DNA of 45,307 bases, from contig NZ_SCTW01000131.1 of assembly GCF_004322395.1 (NCBI RefSeq), positions 1 to 45,307 on the forward strand. The letters run 5' to 3'. A program made the position numbers and the translations under genes. The notes below the pieces were generated by a model, which worked only from the letters and a program-made list of their open reading frames with translations, did not search any database and had not been told where the DNA came from. Below, piece by piece: positions 35,217-44,909 of this stretch (position 1 is its first letter; the number at the start of each line of letters is the position of its first letter). Origin of the DNA: Methylobacter sp. (lineage in GTDB: Bacteria; Pseudomonadota; Gammaproteobacteria; Methylococcales; Methylomonadaceae).

Positions 35217-36188
35217 AGCTGCGGTATGGACGGGCGCATCCCATAGACGGAGCATTTCTTCATCAAGCAAGCTCAGAGTGATAGAGCAGCCTGCCATATC
35301 AAGTGAAGTGGTATAGTTGCCGACTAAGGAGCGGCAGATGTTAATGCCGCGTTTTTCCCAGTGCCGGGATGCCAGCTCATAAATCAGGTGCAGTTCCATC
35401 AAAGGTGTCGCGCCGAAGCCGTTTATATGCAATAACGCCGATTGGCCTTGTTGCGGTTTCAAGTCTGCATCAATAATCTCGGCCAGATAGTCGACAATTT
35501 CAGTCGCGCTTTTGATTGCAATACGCTCGCGCCCGCGCTCGCCATGAATGCCCACGCCCATTTCGATTTCGTTATCTCCAATGTCGAAAGTGGGCTGGCC
35601 CAAAGCCGGTACGGTGCAGCTGCTCAAAGCAACGCCCATGGATGCAGTGACAAGATTGACCCGATCGCCCAATGCTTTGCAGGCAGTCAGATCAGCGCCC
35701 GCTTCTGCCGCTGCGCCGATGATTTTTTCTACAATCAGCGTGCCTGCAACGCCGCGTCGCCCGGTGCTGTGAGTTTTTGGAAAAGAAACGTCATCGCAGA
35801 CCAGTACGGTTTCGTGCGGGCAATCAAGCATTTCGGCGGCGATTTCGAAATTCATTACATCGCCCGCATAGTTTTTGACGATGAATAAAACTCCGCCGCC
35901 ATTTTCCACGGCTTGAGATGCTGCCAGCATTTGATCGGGAGTAGGGGATGTGAACACTTGACCTGGACAGGCCGCATCAAGCATTCCGAAACCGACAAAA
36001 CCTGTATGTAAAGGCTCATGTCCTGAGCCGCCACCGGAGATCAACGCAACCTTGTTCGGCGCGGTGGGCTTAAGCCGCTTGACAAAGTGAGGTTGGGCGT
36101 TGAATTGAACTATATCGGCATGGGCTTTGGCAAAGCCGCTTAGGCTTTCGTCAAGCAAGGTGTCAACGCTATTGATGAGTTTTTTCAT
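35199..36188 (-). CDS. dhaK: Dihydroxyacetone kinase, DhaK (substrate-binding) subunit
   Basis: 329 residues. SGGGSGHEPLHTGFVG and NYAGDVMNFEIA are DhaK signatures; the histidine that covalently binds dihydroxyacetone is in EMGVGIHGERG. It pairs with DhaL in producing dihydroxyacetone phosphate. The separate, convergent arrangement with dhaL is unusual. The downstream HAD phosphatase could act on a related triose or glycerol phosphate, but that link is only positional. Confidence 0.94.
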   Translation of the reverse strand: MKKLINSVDTLLDESLSGFAKAHADIVQFNAQPHFVKRLKPTAPNKVALISGGGSGHEPLHTGFVGFGMLDAACPGQVFTSPTPDQMLAASQAVENGGGVLFIVKNYAGDVMNFEIAAEMLDCPHETVLVCDDVSFPKTHSTGRRGVAGTLIVEKIIGAAAEAGADLTACKALGDRVNLVTASMGVALSSCTVPALGQPTFDIGDNEIEMGVGIHGERGRERIAIKSATEIVDYLAEIIDADLKPQQGQSALLHINGFGATPLMELHLIYELASRHWEKRGINICRSLVGNYTTSLDMAGCSITLSLLDEEMLRLWDAPVHTAALRWGC

Positions 36189-36276
36189 TGCAGCGGCTCC
36201 GGTGGATCAATTGTTTTAATGGTAGCGGGTACGGTCAGCTTGTTCAATCAGCTTGAATGCGTGGCAGTCGCATGGG

Positions 36277-37104
36277 CTAGCTTTTAAGGGCTTGTGTAAT
36301 GTCGCGGATATCCTGCATAACCCATGTTGGCCGATAATCCGTTGTTTCAAAATCTTCTTCGGTGGATACTCCTGATAAAACCATCAGGCTGCGTATGCCG
36401 GTGCGAACGGCGCCGAGAATATCGGTTTCCAGCCGGTCGCCTATAGCCACTGTGTGGGCTGGATCAATACCTAGCAACGTGAGGGCTTGCTGGTAGATAA
36501 TGGGTTCTGGTTTACCGATGATGGTCGGTACTACGCCGGTGGCGGCTTGTAAGGCTGCCAAGACTGCGCCGTTGCCATGGGTGAGGCCGCGCTCTGTTGG
36601 CAGTGTGGTGTCGGCATTTGTACCAATAAATTTGGCGCCGGCACGGATATTCAAGGTAGCTGTTGCCAGCTTGTCCCACGACAAATGTCTATCCATTCCG
36701 CAGACGACAATGTCGGCACCCATGTTTGGATTATCTTTGTCATCATTCAGTTCATAGAGTCCGGTCAAGGTAAAGCCGCATTCAATGAGCGGCTGTTTGG
36801 CCCCGTCTTCCCCAATGACATATACGCGGCTCTCCGCAGGATTCGTATGCTCGCTCAGATACAGTGCCGTTGCCATGCTGGAGGTCAGGATTTCATCGCG
36901 GCTTACCTCTACGCCCATCTGTGCCAGTTTGGCGACATATTGCTCTTGAGTCAGTCTGGCGTTGTTAGTGGCCAGAATAAATGGGATTTGTTGATCGCGT
37001 AAGGTTTGAAAAAAGTCATTCAGTCCAGGCACTGGTTGATCCCCATGCCATAAAACACCATCCATGTCGATGATGAGTGCTCGTATATTGATAAAAGGTT
37101 CCAT
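36277..37104 (-). CDS. HAD-IIA family phosphatase (NagD/phosphoglycolate-phosphatase-like)
   Basis: 275 residues. The DxD nucleophile motif is IIDMDGVLWHGD, motif II is FILATNNARLTQEQ, the lysine is in IIGKPEPIIYQQAL and the acidic motif is VAIGDRLETDILGA. The C2 cap and length fit the NagD/4-nitrophenylphosphatase subfamily. It hydrolyses small phosphate esters; the true substrate may be phosphoglycolate, glycerol phosphate or a nucleotide. It lies 88 nt upstream of dhaK on the same strand. Confidence 0.88.
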   Translation of the reverse strand: MEPFINIRALIIDMDGVLWHGDQPVPGLNDFFQTLRDQQIPFILATNNARLTQEQYVAKLAQMGVEVSRDEILTSSMATALYLSEHTNPAESRVYVIGEDGAKQPLIECGFTLTGLYELNDDKDNPNMGADIVVCGMDRHLSWDKLATATLNIRAGAKFIGTNADTTLPTERGLTHGNGAVLAALQAATGVVPTIIGKPEPIIYQQALTLLGIDPAHTVAIGDRLETDILGAVRTGIRSLMVLSGVSTEEDFETTDYRPTWVMQDIRDITQALKS

Positions 37105-37706
37105 CGATTTTTCTCTCTTATTTGGGGTTGTTATTATAATGTATAAGACGAATATTTATATGGGCTTCAGCTTGGGCATAGTTCTGGCTTACATATGCGG
37201 GTCGGTTATAAGTGGTCTGATTAGCTCTGGATTAGTGGTTTGATTATCGACTCTTGAATCTTTTGACGACTTAAGCAATAGAAATAGAACATTCAAGCTT
37301 TATTTAATCATACTGGATTTCGTTTGAATCTTGACATAAAAAGCTTAATTTTTCTGGACTCCTGCACCCTTTATATTAACAGTGCATGAAAAGGCTGAGC
37401 GTATTTAGGAGCAATTAGCGCAGGGCTCGCCCATGACTGATTTGCAAATACAGGCTACTCGACTTTACAACACGCTTTAAAGTTGAACGGTTTTAGAATG
37501 AGACTGAAATAATAGGGTAAATTAAAATTACCTGAGATTAATAGTTTTGAAAGCTGGTATTTATTGTGAAAATAATATCTGTTAATATCCAAAATCAACT
37601 GACTTAAGTATGGTTGTTTGGTTAACCCAAAGCGTTAAGTTTCGTAGAACCACCTCAATGCGGAATCTAACTAAACAATAAGTGAGGTGAATTATGGAAA
37701 TATATT
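37105..37706. other. Long intergenic region, no gene recognised
   Basis: About 600 nt, AT-rich, between the HAD phosphatase and the DUF1097 gene. I see only very short frames (for example one starting MTDLQIQATRLYNTL near 37433) and no recognisable RNA, repeat or strong promoter. It may hold remnants of a lost gene. Confidence 0.4.
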
Positions 37707-38225
37707 ATGAACAATCTTACAGCGCTTTCAATAAGTATTGCCGGTCTGGCTGGGTTTGCAACCTTTTTGGCAGTAGGACCTCTTAGCGGTATCTTTCTTA
37801 TATGGGCCGCAACTATTGCATGGGCAGCCTATTTTTTTCTTGGGGCTACTCAAGAGGCTTTGAAAAATACCATCATATGCGGAATTTTCGGTGTTTTTAT
37901 GGCTTGGTTAGCAGCAATTCAACTTACTAATATTCCATCCACAGTAATTCTTGGCTTCCCGCTTTGGGCGGCTGTTACTGTAACTTGTTCCGTTGTGGTT
38001 ATGTGTCTTGCGGCTAATATTCCAGCACTTGCAACAATCCCAGCAAGCGTACTTGGATATTCATCTACTTTTGCTTATTTGCTACAGACTCCCGATAAAT
38101 TGACTAAAGATGTTCTGTTGAGCGCTTCCTTGGACAATCCTTTAATTTTAATATCCATTTCCATTGTCGTAGGGACTTACTTTGGTCAGTTTTCGGGACA
38201 GCTGAGTGCAAAGCTGACCAAATAA
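37707..38225 (+). CDS. DUF1097 family membrane protein
   Basis: 172 residues with five or so membrane helices (ALSISIAGLAGFATFLAVGP, NTIICGIFGVFMAWLAAI, AVTVTCSVVVMCLAANIPAL, ILISISIVVGTYFGQFSGQL), typical of the DUF1097/YcdZ family of inner-membrane proteins of unknown role. The ribosome site GTGAGGTG is 19 nt upstream, too far for this ATG; it fits instead an ATG at 37694 that opens a 30-codon out-of-frame reading (MEIYYEQSYSAFNKYCRSGW) overlapping the start. Either that is a coupled leader peptide or the true start is misplaced. Confidence 0.8.
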   Translation: MNNLTALSISIAGLAGFATFLAVGPLSGIFLIWAATIAWAAYFFLGATQEALKNTIICGIFGVFMAWLAAIQLTNIPSTVILGFPLWAAVTVTCSVVVMCLAANIPALATIPASVLGYSSTFAYLLQTPDKLTKDVLLSASLDNPLILISISIVVGTYFGQFSGQLSAKLTK

Positions 38226-38568
38226 TATAACCAGCGGTTATAAGTTGATTTTCCAATAGTATTGTTCACTTCCGGACGTCTTTCATCATTGTATTTATTT
38301 TACAATATGGGAGGCGGCCGGCGCTTTTTATGCTTGTGCTTTATTTAACAAGATGCTCCTAAAAATGATGTGTCAGCACTTTTCCGGGCACATGGTCTAA
38401 ATAGCTTTGTGCTGTGTGATTCGTAGTTTAACGGTGACAATATTCATTAGCTGAGTGTAGTCGCCCACGTTTAGATAAGATCTCATATATTCATACCGCC
38501 GTTTAGCCGCAGATCGAGTTTTAGACTTATTAGCTTGGTTTTCAGGGTATGTAAAACTTTCTGAAACC
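38226..38568. other. Intergenic region, nothing recognised
   Basis: About 340 nt after the DUF1097 gene with no credible frame, RNA or strong repeat. It leads into a group II intron 3' remnant. Confidence 0.35.
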
Positions 38569-38645
38569 GGTCGAGTAAACGGTGGGGAACTGCCCTTTCA
38601 GTTTCTCACAGAACCGTACGTGAACTTCTTGACTCGTACCACTAA
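38569..38645 (-). ncRNA. Second group II intron 3' end (domains V and VI), remnant
   Basis: On the minus strand the sequence GGTACGAGTCAAGAAG-TTCACGTACGGTTC folds as domain V; a domain VI-like segment follows and ends TACTCGACC. The layout and last bases match the remnant at 13386-13465 (shared GAACTGCCC and CTCACAGAACCG on the plus strand), although the domain V stems differ. No maturase coding sequence is attached, so only ~75 bp of the intron remain. Confidence 0.75.
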
Positions 38646-38659
38646 GTTAATAGCGCTAA

Positions 38660-39082
38660 CTACACATCTTCGTTCAAGGACAGCGCTATTTCCTGGGCCG
38701 ATTTATGATCTATTTTAAAGCCGCGCATTTCCAAAATGCCTTTAGTATTCAGGGAAATAATCAGGTAAAGCGCTTCGGGATAGGACGCCAGCTCTAGGTC
38801 AATGGCTGACGGTGTTGCCGGTGCGCTCGGGTGAGAATGATAGATTGCAAATAATTGTTCTCCTTGATTGCGCATTTTAGCCATGGCTGAAATTTGCTGT
38901 TCGGCATCAAGCTGAAAACGCTGCTGAGGCTGTTCGGCAGTATTTTTAATGGGATAGCAACTGCTCGGTAGGCCGTTTCTACTGCCGATAAGTCCGCATA
39001 CTTCAAAGTTTGGCGAGATTTGCGCAAGATGCAGTAGTTGATTAGCGATTTTGCGGGGAATTTGGATATGGTCTTGGGTCAT
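38660..39082 (-). CDS. M67 (JAMM/Mov34) family metallopeptidase
   Basis: 140 residues. The JAMM zinc site is complete: Glu27 in NFEVCGLIG and the HSHP-x7-S-x2-D motif as HSHPSAPATPSAID. Prokaryotic members act as isopeptidases or C-terminal proteases, for example processing sulfur-carrier proteins such as ThiS or CysO. No ThiF/ThiS-like partner is visible nearby, so the substrate is open. It stands 73 nt after prmC on the same strand and may be part of that transcript. Confidence 0.88.
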   Translation of the reverse strand: MTQDHIQIPRKIANQLLHLAQISPNFEVCGLIGSRNGLPSSCYPIKNTAEQPQQRFQLDAEQQISAMAKMRNQGEQLFAIYHSHPSAPATPSAIDLELASYPEALYLIISLNTKGILEMRGFKIDHKSAQEIALSLNEDV

Positions 39083-39154
39083 ATATTAGGCCTCAGGTTG
39101 ACAATCTGTCCTAACAGATTTGCATTAAATCGAAGAGTGTCAGGCAGGGATAGC

Positions 39155-40000
39155 TTAGCATGAATTCCATTGTCCATAAGTCACACGGGGCTGTCCGGAT
39201 AAGTCTGTATAAGTTTGTACATTTTCATAATGCAAATCTTTAAACAGAATTTGAATCTGTTGCTGTTGATTATAGCCATGTTCAATCAACAAATGTCCGC
39301 ATGGTTTCAGGTAGCGGCGCGCAATGTCGGCGATGATTTTAATGTCTCCAAGCCCTTGCTCTGCGGCGCTCAAGGCCGTTTTCGGTTCAAACCGGACATC
39401 GCCCTGTTGTAAATGGCTGTCATCTTCTGCAATATAAGGCGGATTGCTGATAATCAGGTTGAATTTGGTATCGGGAACATCGGCAAACCAATCGCTTTGG
39501 TAAAATTCAATGTTGTTGATCTGATGTTTATCGGCATTAAGTTGGGCGATGCGCAACGCGGCTAAGCTAAAATCGGTGGCGCTGATCTGTGCTAGCGGGC
39601 GCTCAGCGGCCAGCGTAATGGCAATAATGCCAGAGCCTGTGCCCAGATCGATGACATTGACAGGTTCATCTGCCGGTATCAGTTTTAAGCTGAGTTCAAT
39701 AAGCAGTTCGGTGTCGGGTCTGGGAATTAATACGTCTGGAGTGACCTGGAAATCCCGCGACCAAAACTCCCGGTTGCCGGTGATATAAGCGATAGGTGTG
39801 CCTTTTTGACGTTGTTCGAGCAACGTCTTAAAAGCGGACAGCTGTTCGGGCTGTAGCTGCTGATCCGGCCAAGCGCGAAGATGGGAGCGTGGTTTGTTTA
39901 GCGCTTGGCATAATAAAACTTCTGCATCCAGTAAGGGGGAATCGGAGACTGATGTTAGTGTGTCAACGGCTTCTGCCAGCGCGGATTTTATGCTGTGCAT
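39155..40000 (-). CDS. prmC: Peptide chain release factor N5-glutamine methyltransferase
   Basis: 281 residues. The NPPY active-site motif is in LIISNPPYIAED; SAM binding is VIDLGTGSGIIAITLA; the N-terminal helical domain has DAEVLLCQALNKPRSHLRAW. It methylates the glutamine of the GGQ motif in RF1/RF2, and is fittingly placed 6 nt after prfA. Confidence 0.96.
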   Translation of the reverse strand: MHSIKSALAEAVDTLTSVSDSPLLDAEVLLCQALNKPRSHLRAWPDQQLQPEQLSAFKTLLEQRQKGTPIAYITGNREFWSRDFQVTPDVLIPRPDTELLIELSLKLIPADEPVNVIDLGTGSGIIAITLAAERPLAQISATDFSLAALRIAQLNADKHQINNIEFYQSDWFADVPDTKFNLIISNPPYIAEDDSHLQQGDVRFEPKTALSAAEQGLGDIKIIADIARRYLKPCGHLLIEHGYNQQQQIQILFKDLHYENVQTYTDLSGQPRVTYGQWNSC

Positions 40001-40006
40001 TTAACG

Positions 40007-41092
40007 TTAATCTTCGCCCAACTGGGTAAGTAATTCGGCCTGATGTTCGCTAATTAGCGGTTGTAGAACCTGTTCCAGCCCTCCTTGCATGATGTCATCC
40101 AGTTTGTATAAGGTCAGGTTGATGCGGTGATCGGTCAATCGTCCCTGCGGGTAATTGTAGGTGCGGATGCGTTCGGAACGGTCGCCGCTGCCGACTTGCA
40201 GTTTTCGAGTCGCGGATTGTTCTGCTTGGTGTTTTTCCTGTTCGGCGGATAACAGGCGCGATGCCAATAAAGACATGGCTCTGGCGCGGTTTTTGTGTTG
40301 TGAGCGCTCGTCCTGGCATTCCACGACAACGCCGGTCGGAATATGAGTAATGCGTATTGCCGATTCGGTCTTGTTGATATGCTGTCCGCCGGCGCCTGAT
40401 GAGCGAAAAGTGTCAACTTTAAGGTCTGCCGGATTTATGTCTATGGCGTCAACCTCGTCGACTTCCGGCATGATTGCGACGGTACAGGCCGAGGTGTGAA
40501 TACGGCCTTGCGACTCGGTTTCAGGCACGCGCTGCACACGGTGCGCGCCGGATTCGAATTTTAACTGGGAATAAACATCTTTACCGGTAACGCGCAGGAT
40601 AACTTCTTTATAACCGCCGTGGTCGCCGTGGCTTTCGCTGATGATTTCGGTTTGCCAGCCCTTGCGTTCGGTATAGCGTTGGTACATGCGGGCAAGATCG
40701 CCGGAGAAAATGGCTGCTTCATCGCCGCCCGTTCCGGCACGTATCTCGATAAAAATGTTACGATTATCGTTGGGATCTTTGGGCAGTAATAGCACTTGTA
40801 AGTCATGCTCGATTGCTTCCAGCTGGTTTTCTGCGTCGCTGACTTCTTCTTTAGCCATTTCCCTTAATTCGGGGTCGCTGTCACTGGCCATTTCTTTGGC
40901 CGAAGCCAGATTTTCTAAGGTTTGTTGATAGCGTTTGTAGCAATCGACCAGCGGGTTGATTTGGGCGTATTCCTGGCTTAACGAGCGAAATTTGTTTTGA
41001 TTGCCTTGTACTTCAGGTTCCGAAAGTAAGGCGGCAATTTCGTCATAGCGTTCGCACAGATTTTCGAGTTTATGTTGTATGGATGGTTTCAT
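40007..41092 (-). CDS. prfA: Peptide chain release factor 1
   Basis: 361 residues. The GGQ peptidyl-hydrolysis loop is in [17 protein letters not shown], the substrate of PrmC. The codon-reading domain includes [18 protein letters not shown] with the PET tripeptide that reads UAA/UAG. Overlaps the hemA stop by 4 nt. Confidence 0.97.
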   Translation of the reverse strand: MKPSIQHKLENLCERYDEIAALLSEPEVQGNQNKFRSLSQEYAQINPLVDCYKRYQQTLENLASAKEMASDSDPELREMAKEEVSDAENQLEAIEHDLQVLLLPKDPNDNRNIFIEIRAGTGGDEAAIFSGDLARMYQRYTERKGWQTEIISESHGDHGGYKEVILRVTGKDVYSQLKFESGAHRVQRVPETESQGRIHTSACTVAIMPEVDEVDAIDINPADLKVDTFRSSGAGGQHINKTESAIRITHIPTGVVVECQDERSQHKNRARAMSLLASRLLSAEQEKHQAEQSATRKLQVGSGDRSERIRTYNYPQGRLTDHRINLTLYKLDDIMQGGLEQVLQPLISEHQAELLTQLGED

Positions 41093-42348
41093 TGAGAGTT
41101 GGTTAATTTAAAAATTTCTCGGGCTGCGGCAATCAAATCGTGGCGTTCGTTTTCGGCTGCGGCTCTGATTTGGGTGCTAGGCGTATGGATAAGTTTGTTG
41201 GTTAGGCTGTAGGCCAGCCGGTTAAGGGCAAGTTCTGCCGGGACTCCGCTGTTTAGTAAAGCCAGGGCTTTTTGCAAGGCTTCGTCACGGGCTTGTTCGG
41301 CTTTATGGCGATAATCCTGGATGGTCGATTGAGCGCCTTGGGCGCGTAACCATGCTAAAAAATGATCAACTTGAGTGTCGATTATCTCTTCGGCCTGTTC
41401 TGCCGCGAGGCGGCGGGAATTCATGTTTTGATTTATGGTATTTTGCAGATCGTCAATGGTGTAAAGGTATACATCTCTGAGTTGCTCAACTTCCGCTTCA
41501 ATGTCCCGAGGCACCGCAAGGTCTACCATGAACATCGGTTTGTGTTTGCGTTTTTTAAGAGCGCTTTCAACGCGGCCCTTGCCTAATATCGGGAGCTGGC
41601 TGGCGGTTGACGAGATAACGATGTCGGCTTCGGCCAGATGTGCATGTAACTCGGATAGGGCAATCGCATAGCCGTTAAATTGCATGGCCAGCGCGTGGGC
41701 TTTATCATAGGTGCGGTTGGCGATAATGATGCGGCCTATGCCTTGTTGCGACAAATGCCGTGCGGTCAATTCTATGGTTTCGCCGGCACCTATTAATAGG
41801 GCAGTCTGTTCGCTGAGTTTATCGAAGATTTGCTGAGCTAATTGTACGGCAGCGAAAGCAACCGAAACTGGGCTGGAACCGATGGCGGTGTCGGTGCGCA
41901 CTTTTTTTGCGGCAGTAAAAGTATGCTGGAAAAGTCTGCCCAGGCGCTTGCCCAAGGTTCCTGCTTCATAGGCGGCTTGATAAGCCGTTTTCATTTGCCC
42001 CAGAATTTGCGGTTCGCCCAGAATCATGGAATCCAGGCCGCAAGCCACGCGGAACATGTGGCGAATCAAATCGCTATCGGTATGGCAATAAAGATAAGGC
42101 GTAAAATCGGCGGCACTGATTTGTTTGCTTTGAGCGACCCAGTCAATCAGGACTTGTTTGTTCGCTGTTGTTGAGGTGCAGTAAAATTCAGTGCGATTAC
42201 AGGTCGACAGAATAGCGGCTTCACTGATTTCTTTGATGCGCCACAACTCCTGTAAAGAGGGGCCCAGAATTTCGGCAGGGTATGACAGGCGCTCGCGGAT
42301 AAAGACCGGCGCTGTGTTGTAATTAATCCCAACTGCAAGAAGTGTCAT
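41089..42348 (-). CDS. hemA: Glutamyl-tRNA reductase
   Basis: 419 residues. The catalytic cysteine is C50 in [12 protein letters not shown]. The NADPH domain has [16 protein letters not shown] and [14 protein letters not shown], and the C-terminal dimerisation domain starts near [18 protein letters not shown]. It makes glutamate-1-semialdehyde, the first committed step of tetrapyrrole synthesis. First gene of hemA-prfA-prmC, divergent from the TPR lipoprotein gene. Confidence 0.97.
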   Translation of the reverse strand: MTLLAVGINYNTAPVFIRERLSYPAEILGPSLQELWRIKEISEAAILSTCNRTEFYCTSTTANKQVLIDWVAQSKQISAADFTPYLYCHTDSDLIRHMFRVACGLDSMILGEPQILGQMKTAYQAAYEAGTLGKRLGRLFQHTFTAAKKVRTDTAIGSSPVSVAFAAVQLAQQIFDKLSEQTALLIGAGETIELTARHLSQQGIGRIIIANRTYDKAHALAMQFNGYAIALSELHAHLAEADIVISSTASQLPILGKGRVESALKKRKHKPMFMVDLAVPRDIEAEVEQLRDVYLYTIDDLQNTINQNMNSRRLAAEQAEEIIDTQVDHFLAWLRAQGAQSTIQDYRHKAEQARDEALQKALALLNSGVPAELALNRLAYSLTNKLIHTPSTQIRAAAENERHDLIAAAREIFKLTNSQ

Positions 42349-42358
42349 GTGCTTACGT

Positions 42359-42427
42359 TCAAGGTAAAAGGGTCAAGGTTCAAGACGTAGGCCGGATGTT
42401 TTTTAAATCGCGAACCTTTTACCTTGA
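42359..42427. repeat. Inverted repeat in the hemA/TPR divergent region
   Basis: TCAAGGTAAAAGG (42359-42371) is perfectly complementary to 42415-42427, with a loop containing GTAGGCCGGATG. It begins 11 nt upstream of the hemA start, so it lies in the hemA leader and could affect its expression. Confidence 0.65.
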
Positions 42428-42567
42428 GCCTTAACGTCTGTATTATGTGAGTGTATTCTAAGAAATATAATGGCTTTATCCAAATGGAATAAATCGGCTG
42501 TCTGATTCGATCGATTTTTCTGATAATCTATAACAAAATATTTGTAGGAAATAAATAGGACGATTGT

Positions 42568-44313
42568 GTGTTAATTATTAGATTATTTTCAGTGATAATT
42601 CTTGTTTTTCTTAATAGTTGCGCCAGCTCGCTTGAAAAACCGAGTGCGCTGGAAGAAGTGGTTGAGCCTGTTAAAATAGCTGAACCCAAGGAAAAAACGC
42701 AACAAAGCGAAGCTAAAACAGCAATAGATCCGGATGTGATGTATATGTTGATGGCGGCAGAGATTGCGGGACAAAGAGGGCAATATGCAATTGCGCTGGA
42801 AGGTTATATGGAAGCTGCCAAGCGCGTTAATGACCCCCGGTTTGCGGAAAGGGCAGCAAAGATTGCTATGTATATGAAAGATAGCAATAAAACGGATGAG
42901 GCCGTTTCTTTGTGGTTAAAACAAGACCCTAACAATCTGACGGCAAGAAAAATTGCCGCGCTATCGGCATTGAGAACCGGCAATAAGCAGGCGGCCGTTG
43001 AGCATTTAGATACAATACTGAAGATTGATCCGGCTGGATTTGAAAAAACAGCGCTTGAGCTGGCCAGTGTTCTGCAAAGGGATGGTAAATCGGAATTTTT
43101 TTATGAGGTGCTGGATGCTGTAGCGGTGAAAAATCCTAATCAGGCTGTGGTTTATTTTGTGCAGTCGTTGTTGGCTATGGAAATGAAAAATAATGTACTG
43201 GCTGAAAAGAAAGTACAGCAAGCTTTGGCTATTCAACCTGATTGGGACAAGGCATTAATATTTCAGGCTCAGATAGCGGTATTCTCAGGGGACTTGAACA
43301 AGGCGAAAACCTTGCTAAAAAATGCATCTCTAAAATATCCGGAAAATGACAAGCTTAAAAAATTGTTGGCGCAAGTCTTAATTAAAGCAACGGAATATGA
43401 AGCGGCTGGTGAAATTTATAAGAATATTGTGTTGGCGAATCCGAAGGATGTTGAGAGTCAGATTGCGTTGGCATTGGTGCACTTGCAATTAAAGCGTGAC
43501 GGAAAAGCTGAAGACATTTTTAAGCAGTTGCTCGACCAGCCAGAATGGAAAGACCAAGCCAGTTTTTATTTGGGCAAAATAGAAGAAAAGCGTGGACATA
43601 CCCAAAAAGCATTGGCCTGGTTTGAAAAGGTGACTGAAGGGCCTTTGGTTTTTGAGTCGGCGATTTCAGCAGTTTCTTTATTGGTAAAAGAAAAGAGATT
43701 TGATGAAGCTGATTCGCAGTTGAATCTATTATCAAGCCAATTTCCAAAACAAAAGCTACGCATTATTTTGATGCGGGCCGGACTTTATGGTCAGCAAGAA
43801 CAATATGAAAAAGCTTTTAATCTGTTGACTGACGCATTAGTTGAGCAGCCTGATCAAAGAGATCTGCTGTACAGTCGTGCGTTGATGGCGGAGCGGATCA
43901 ATAAGCCGGATGTATTGGAGACTGATCTGAAGAAGATATTAGCTAAGAATTCCGATGATGCCGAGGCTTTAAATGCATTAGGCTATAGTTTGCTGGATAA
44001 TGCTAATCGTTATGCCGAGGCAGAAACGTATTTGCAGCGTGCGCTTAAATTGCAGCCAAATGAGGCTGTAATTATGGATAGTTTTGGGTGGCTACAGTTT
44101 AAGATGGGGAGGCTTGAGCAAGCTTTGGATTACCTTGAGAGGGCGTATGCAAAACAACAGGAAAGCGAAATAGCAGCTCATCTTGCTGAGGTATTGTGGG
44201 CTTTAGATAGAAAAGAAGAGGCCAAAAAGATATTTAATAAAGCTATCAAAAAAGCTCCTGAAGATGAATATTTAATGGACTTTCAAAAAAGAATATTGAG
44301 CGGCGCAGAATAG
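42568..44313 (+). CDS. TPR-repeat outer-membrane lipoprotein
   Basis: 581 residues with GTG start, AGGA 6 nt ahead. The signal LIIRLFSVIILVFLNSCASS has the lipobox LNSC near residue 18. From about residue 50 nearly the whole protein is TPR helices (AEIAGQRGQYAIALEGYMEA, ALIFQAQIAVFSGDLNKAKT, ALNALGYSLLDNANRYAEAE, AVIMDSFGWLQFKMGRLEQA). It is the conserved gene next to lolB in many gammaproteobacteria. It probably scaffolds an envelope complex; the precise role is unknown. It overlaps lolB by one base. Confidence 0.85.
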   Translation: MLIIRLFSVIILVFLNSCASSLEKPSALEEVVEPVKIAEPKEKTQQSEAKTAIDPDVMYMLMAAEIAGQRGQYAIALEGYMEAAKRVNDPRFAERAAKIAMYMKDSNKTDEAVSLWLKQDPNNLTARKIAALSALRTGNKQAAVEHLDTILKIDPAGFEKTALELASVLQRDGKSEFFYEVLDAVAVKNPNQAVVYFVQSLLAMEMKNNVLAEKKVQQALAIQPDWDKALIFQAQIAVFSGDLNKAKTLLKNASLKYPENDKLKKLLAQVLIKATEYEAAGEIYKNIVLANPKDVESQIALALVHLQLKRDGKAEDIFKQLLDQPEWKDQASFYLGKIEEKRGHTQKALAWFEKVTEGPLVFESAISAVSLLVKEKRFDEADSQLNLLSSQFPKQKLRIILMRAGLYGQQEQYEKAFNLLTDALVEQPDQRDLLYSRALMAERINKPDVLETDLKKILAKNSDDAEALNALGYSLLDNANRYAEAETYLQRALKLQPNEAVIMDSFGWLQFKMGRLEQALDYLERAYAKQQESEIAAHLAEVLWALDRKEEAKKIFNKAIKKAPEDEYLMDFQKRILSGAE

Positions 44314-44909
44314 TGTTACGTTTTAAAATAGAGCGATTGTTCATAGGCTGCCTGATATTTTTACTGTCGGCTTGTGCCGTAGTTCAGGTTGAGCCTGATA
44401 TGCATTACTCAAGGGCTGCAATGCTTCATCTTTATGAGTTGGATCATTGGTCGTTTGAAGGACGGTTGGCATTGACGGGTCAAAATGATTCATGGTCAGC
44501 CAATATAAGCTGGGAGCATAGTCCTGAATCGGAACGAATAAGGTTATCCGGCCCCATGGGACAAGGAGCGGTTGTTATTTCATTAACAGGAAACGTCGTC
44601 ACTATAGATCGAGGTGGTGATGATGTGCAGTCATCAACGCAACCGGAAGAATTTATTAATCAACAATTGGGTATGTTTGTTCCTGTGCATTCATTGCGAT
44701 ATTGGGTAGTAGGTTTACCGGAACCATCTAATTCATATACAGACATCGGTGTCGGTTTTAATCAGTCCGGATGGCTGAGTGAATACAAACAAATGCAACT
44801 TGTAAACAATGATGGGGCTATGCCGCATAAAATGACTGTTATGAATAATCAGGTTAAGTTAAAGCTAATCATTGATCGCTGGGTTTTAAATGATACAAAA
44901 ACAAATTAA
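44313..44909 (+). CDS. lolB: Outer-membrane lipoprotein receptor LolB
   Basis: 198 residues, GTG start sharing its first base with the last base of the upstream stop. The lipobox is [48 protein letters not shown] and [10 protein letters not shown] are LolB features; the exposed-loop region is near VVTIDRG. It receives lipoproteins from LolA and inserts them in the outer membrane. Its 3' end overlaps ispE by 20 nt. Confidence 0.93.
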   Translation: MLRFKIERLFIGCLIFLLSACAVVQVEPDMHYSRAAMLHLYELDHWSFEGRLALTGQNDSWSANISWEHSPESERIRLSGPMGQGAVVISLTGNVVTIDRGGDDVQSSTQPEEFINQQLGMFVPVHSLRYWVVGLPEPSNSYTDIGVGFNQSGWLSEYKQMQLVNNDGAMPHKMTVMNNQVKLKLIIDRWVLNDTKTN

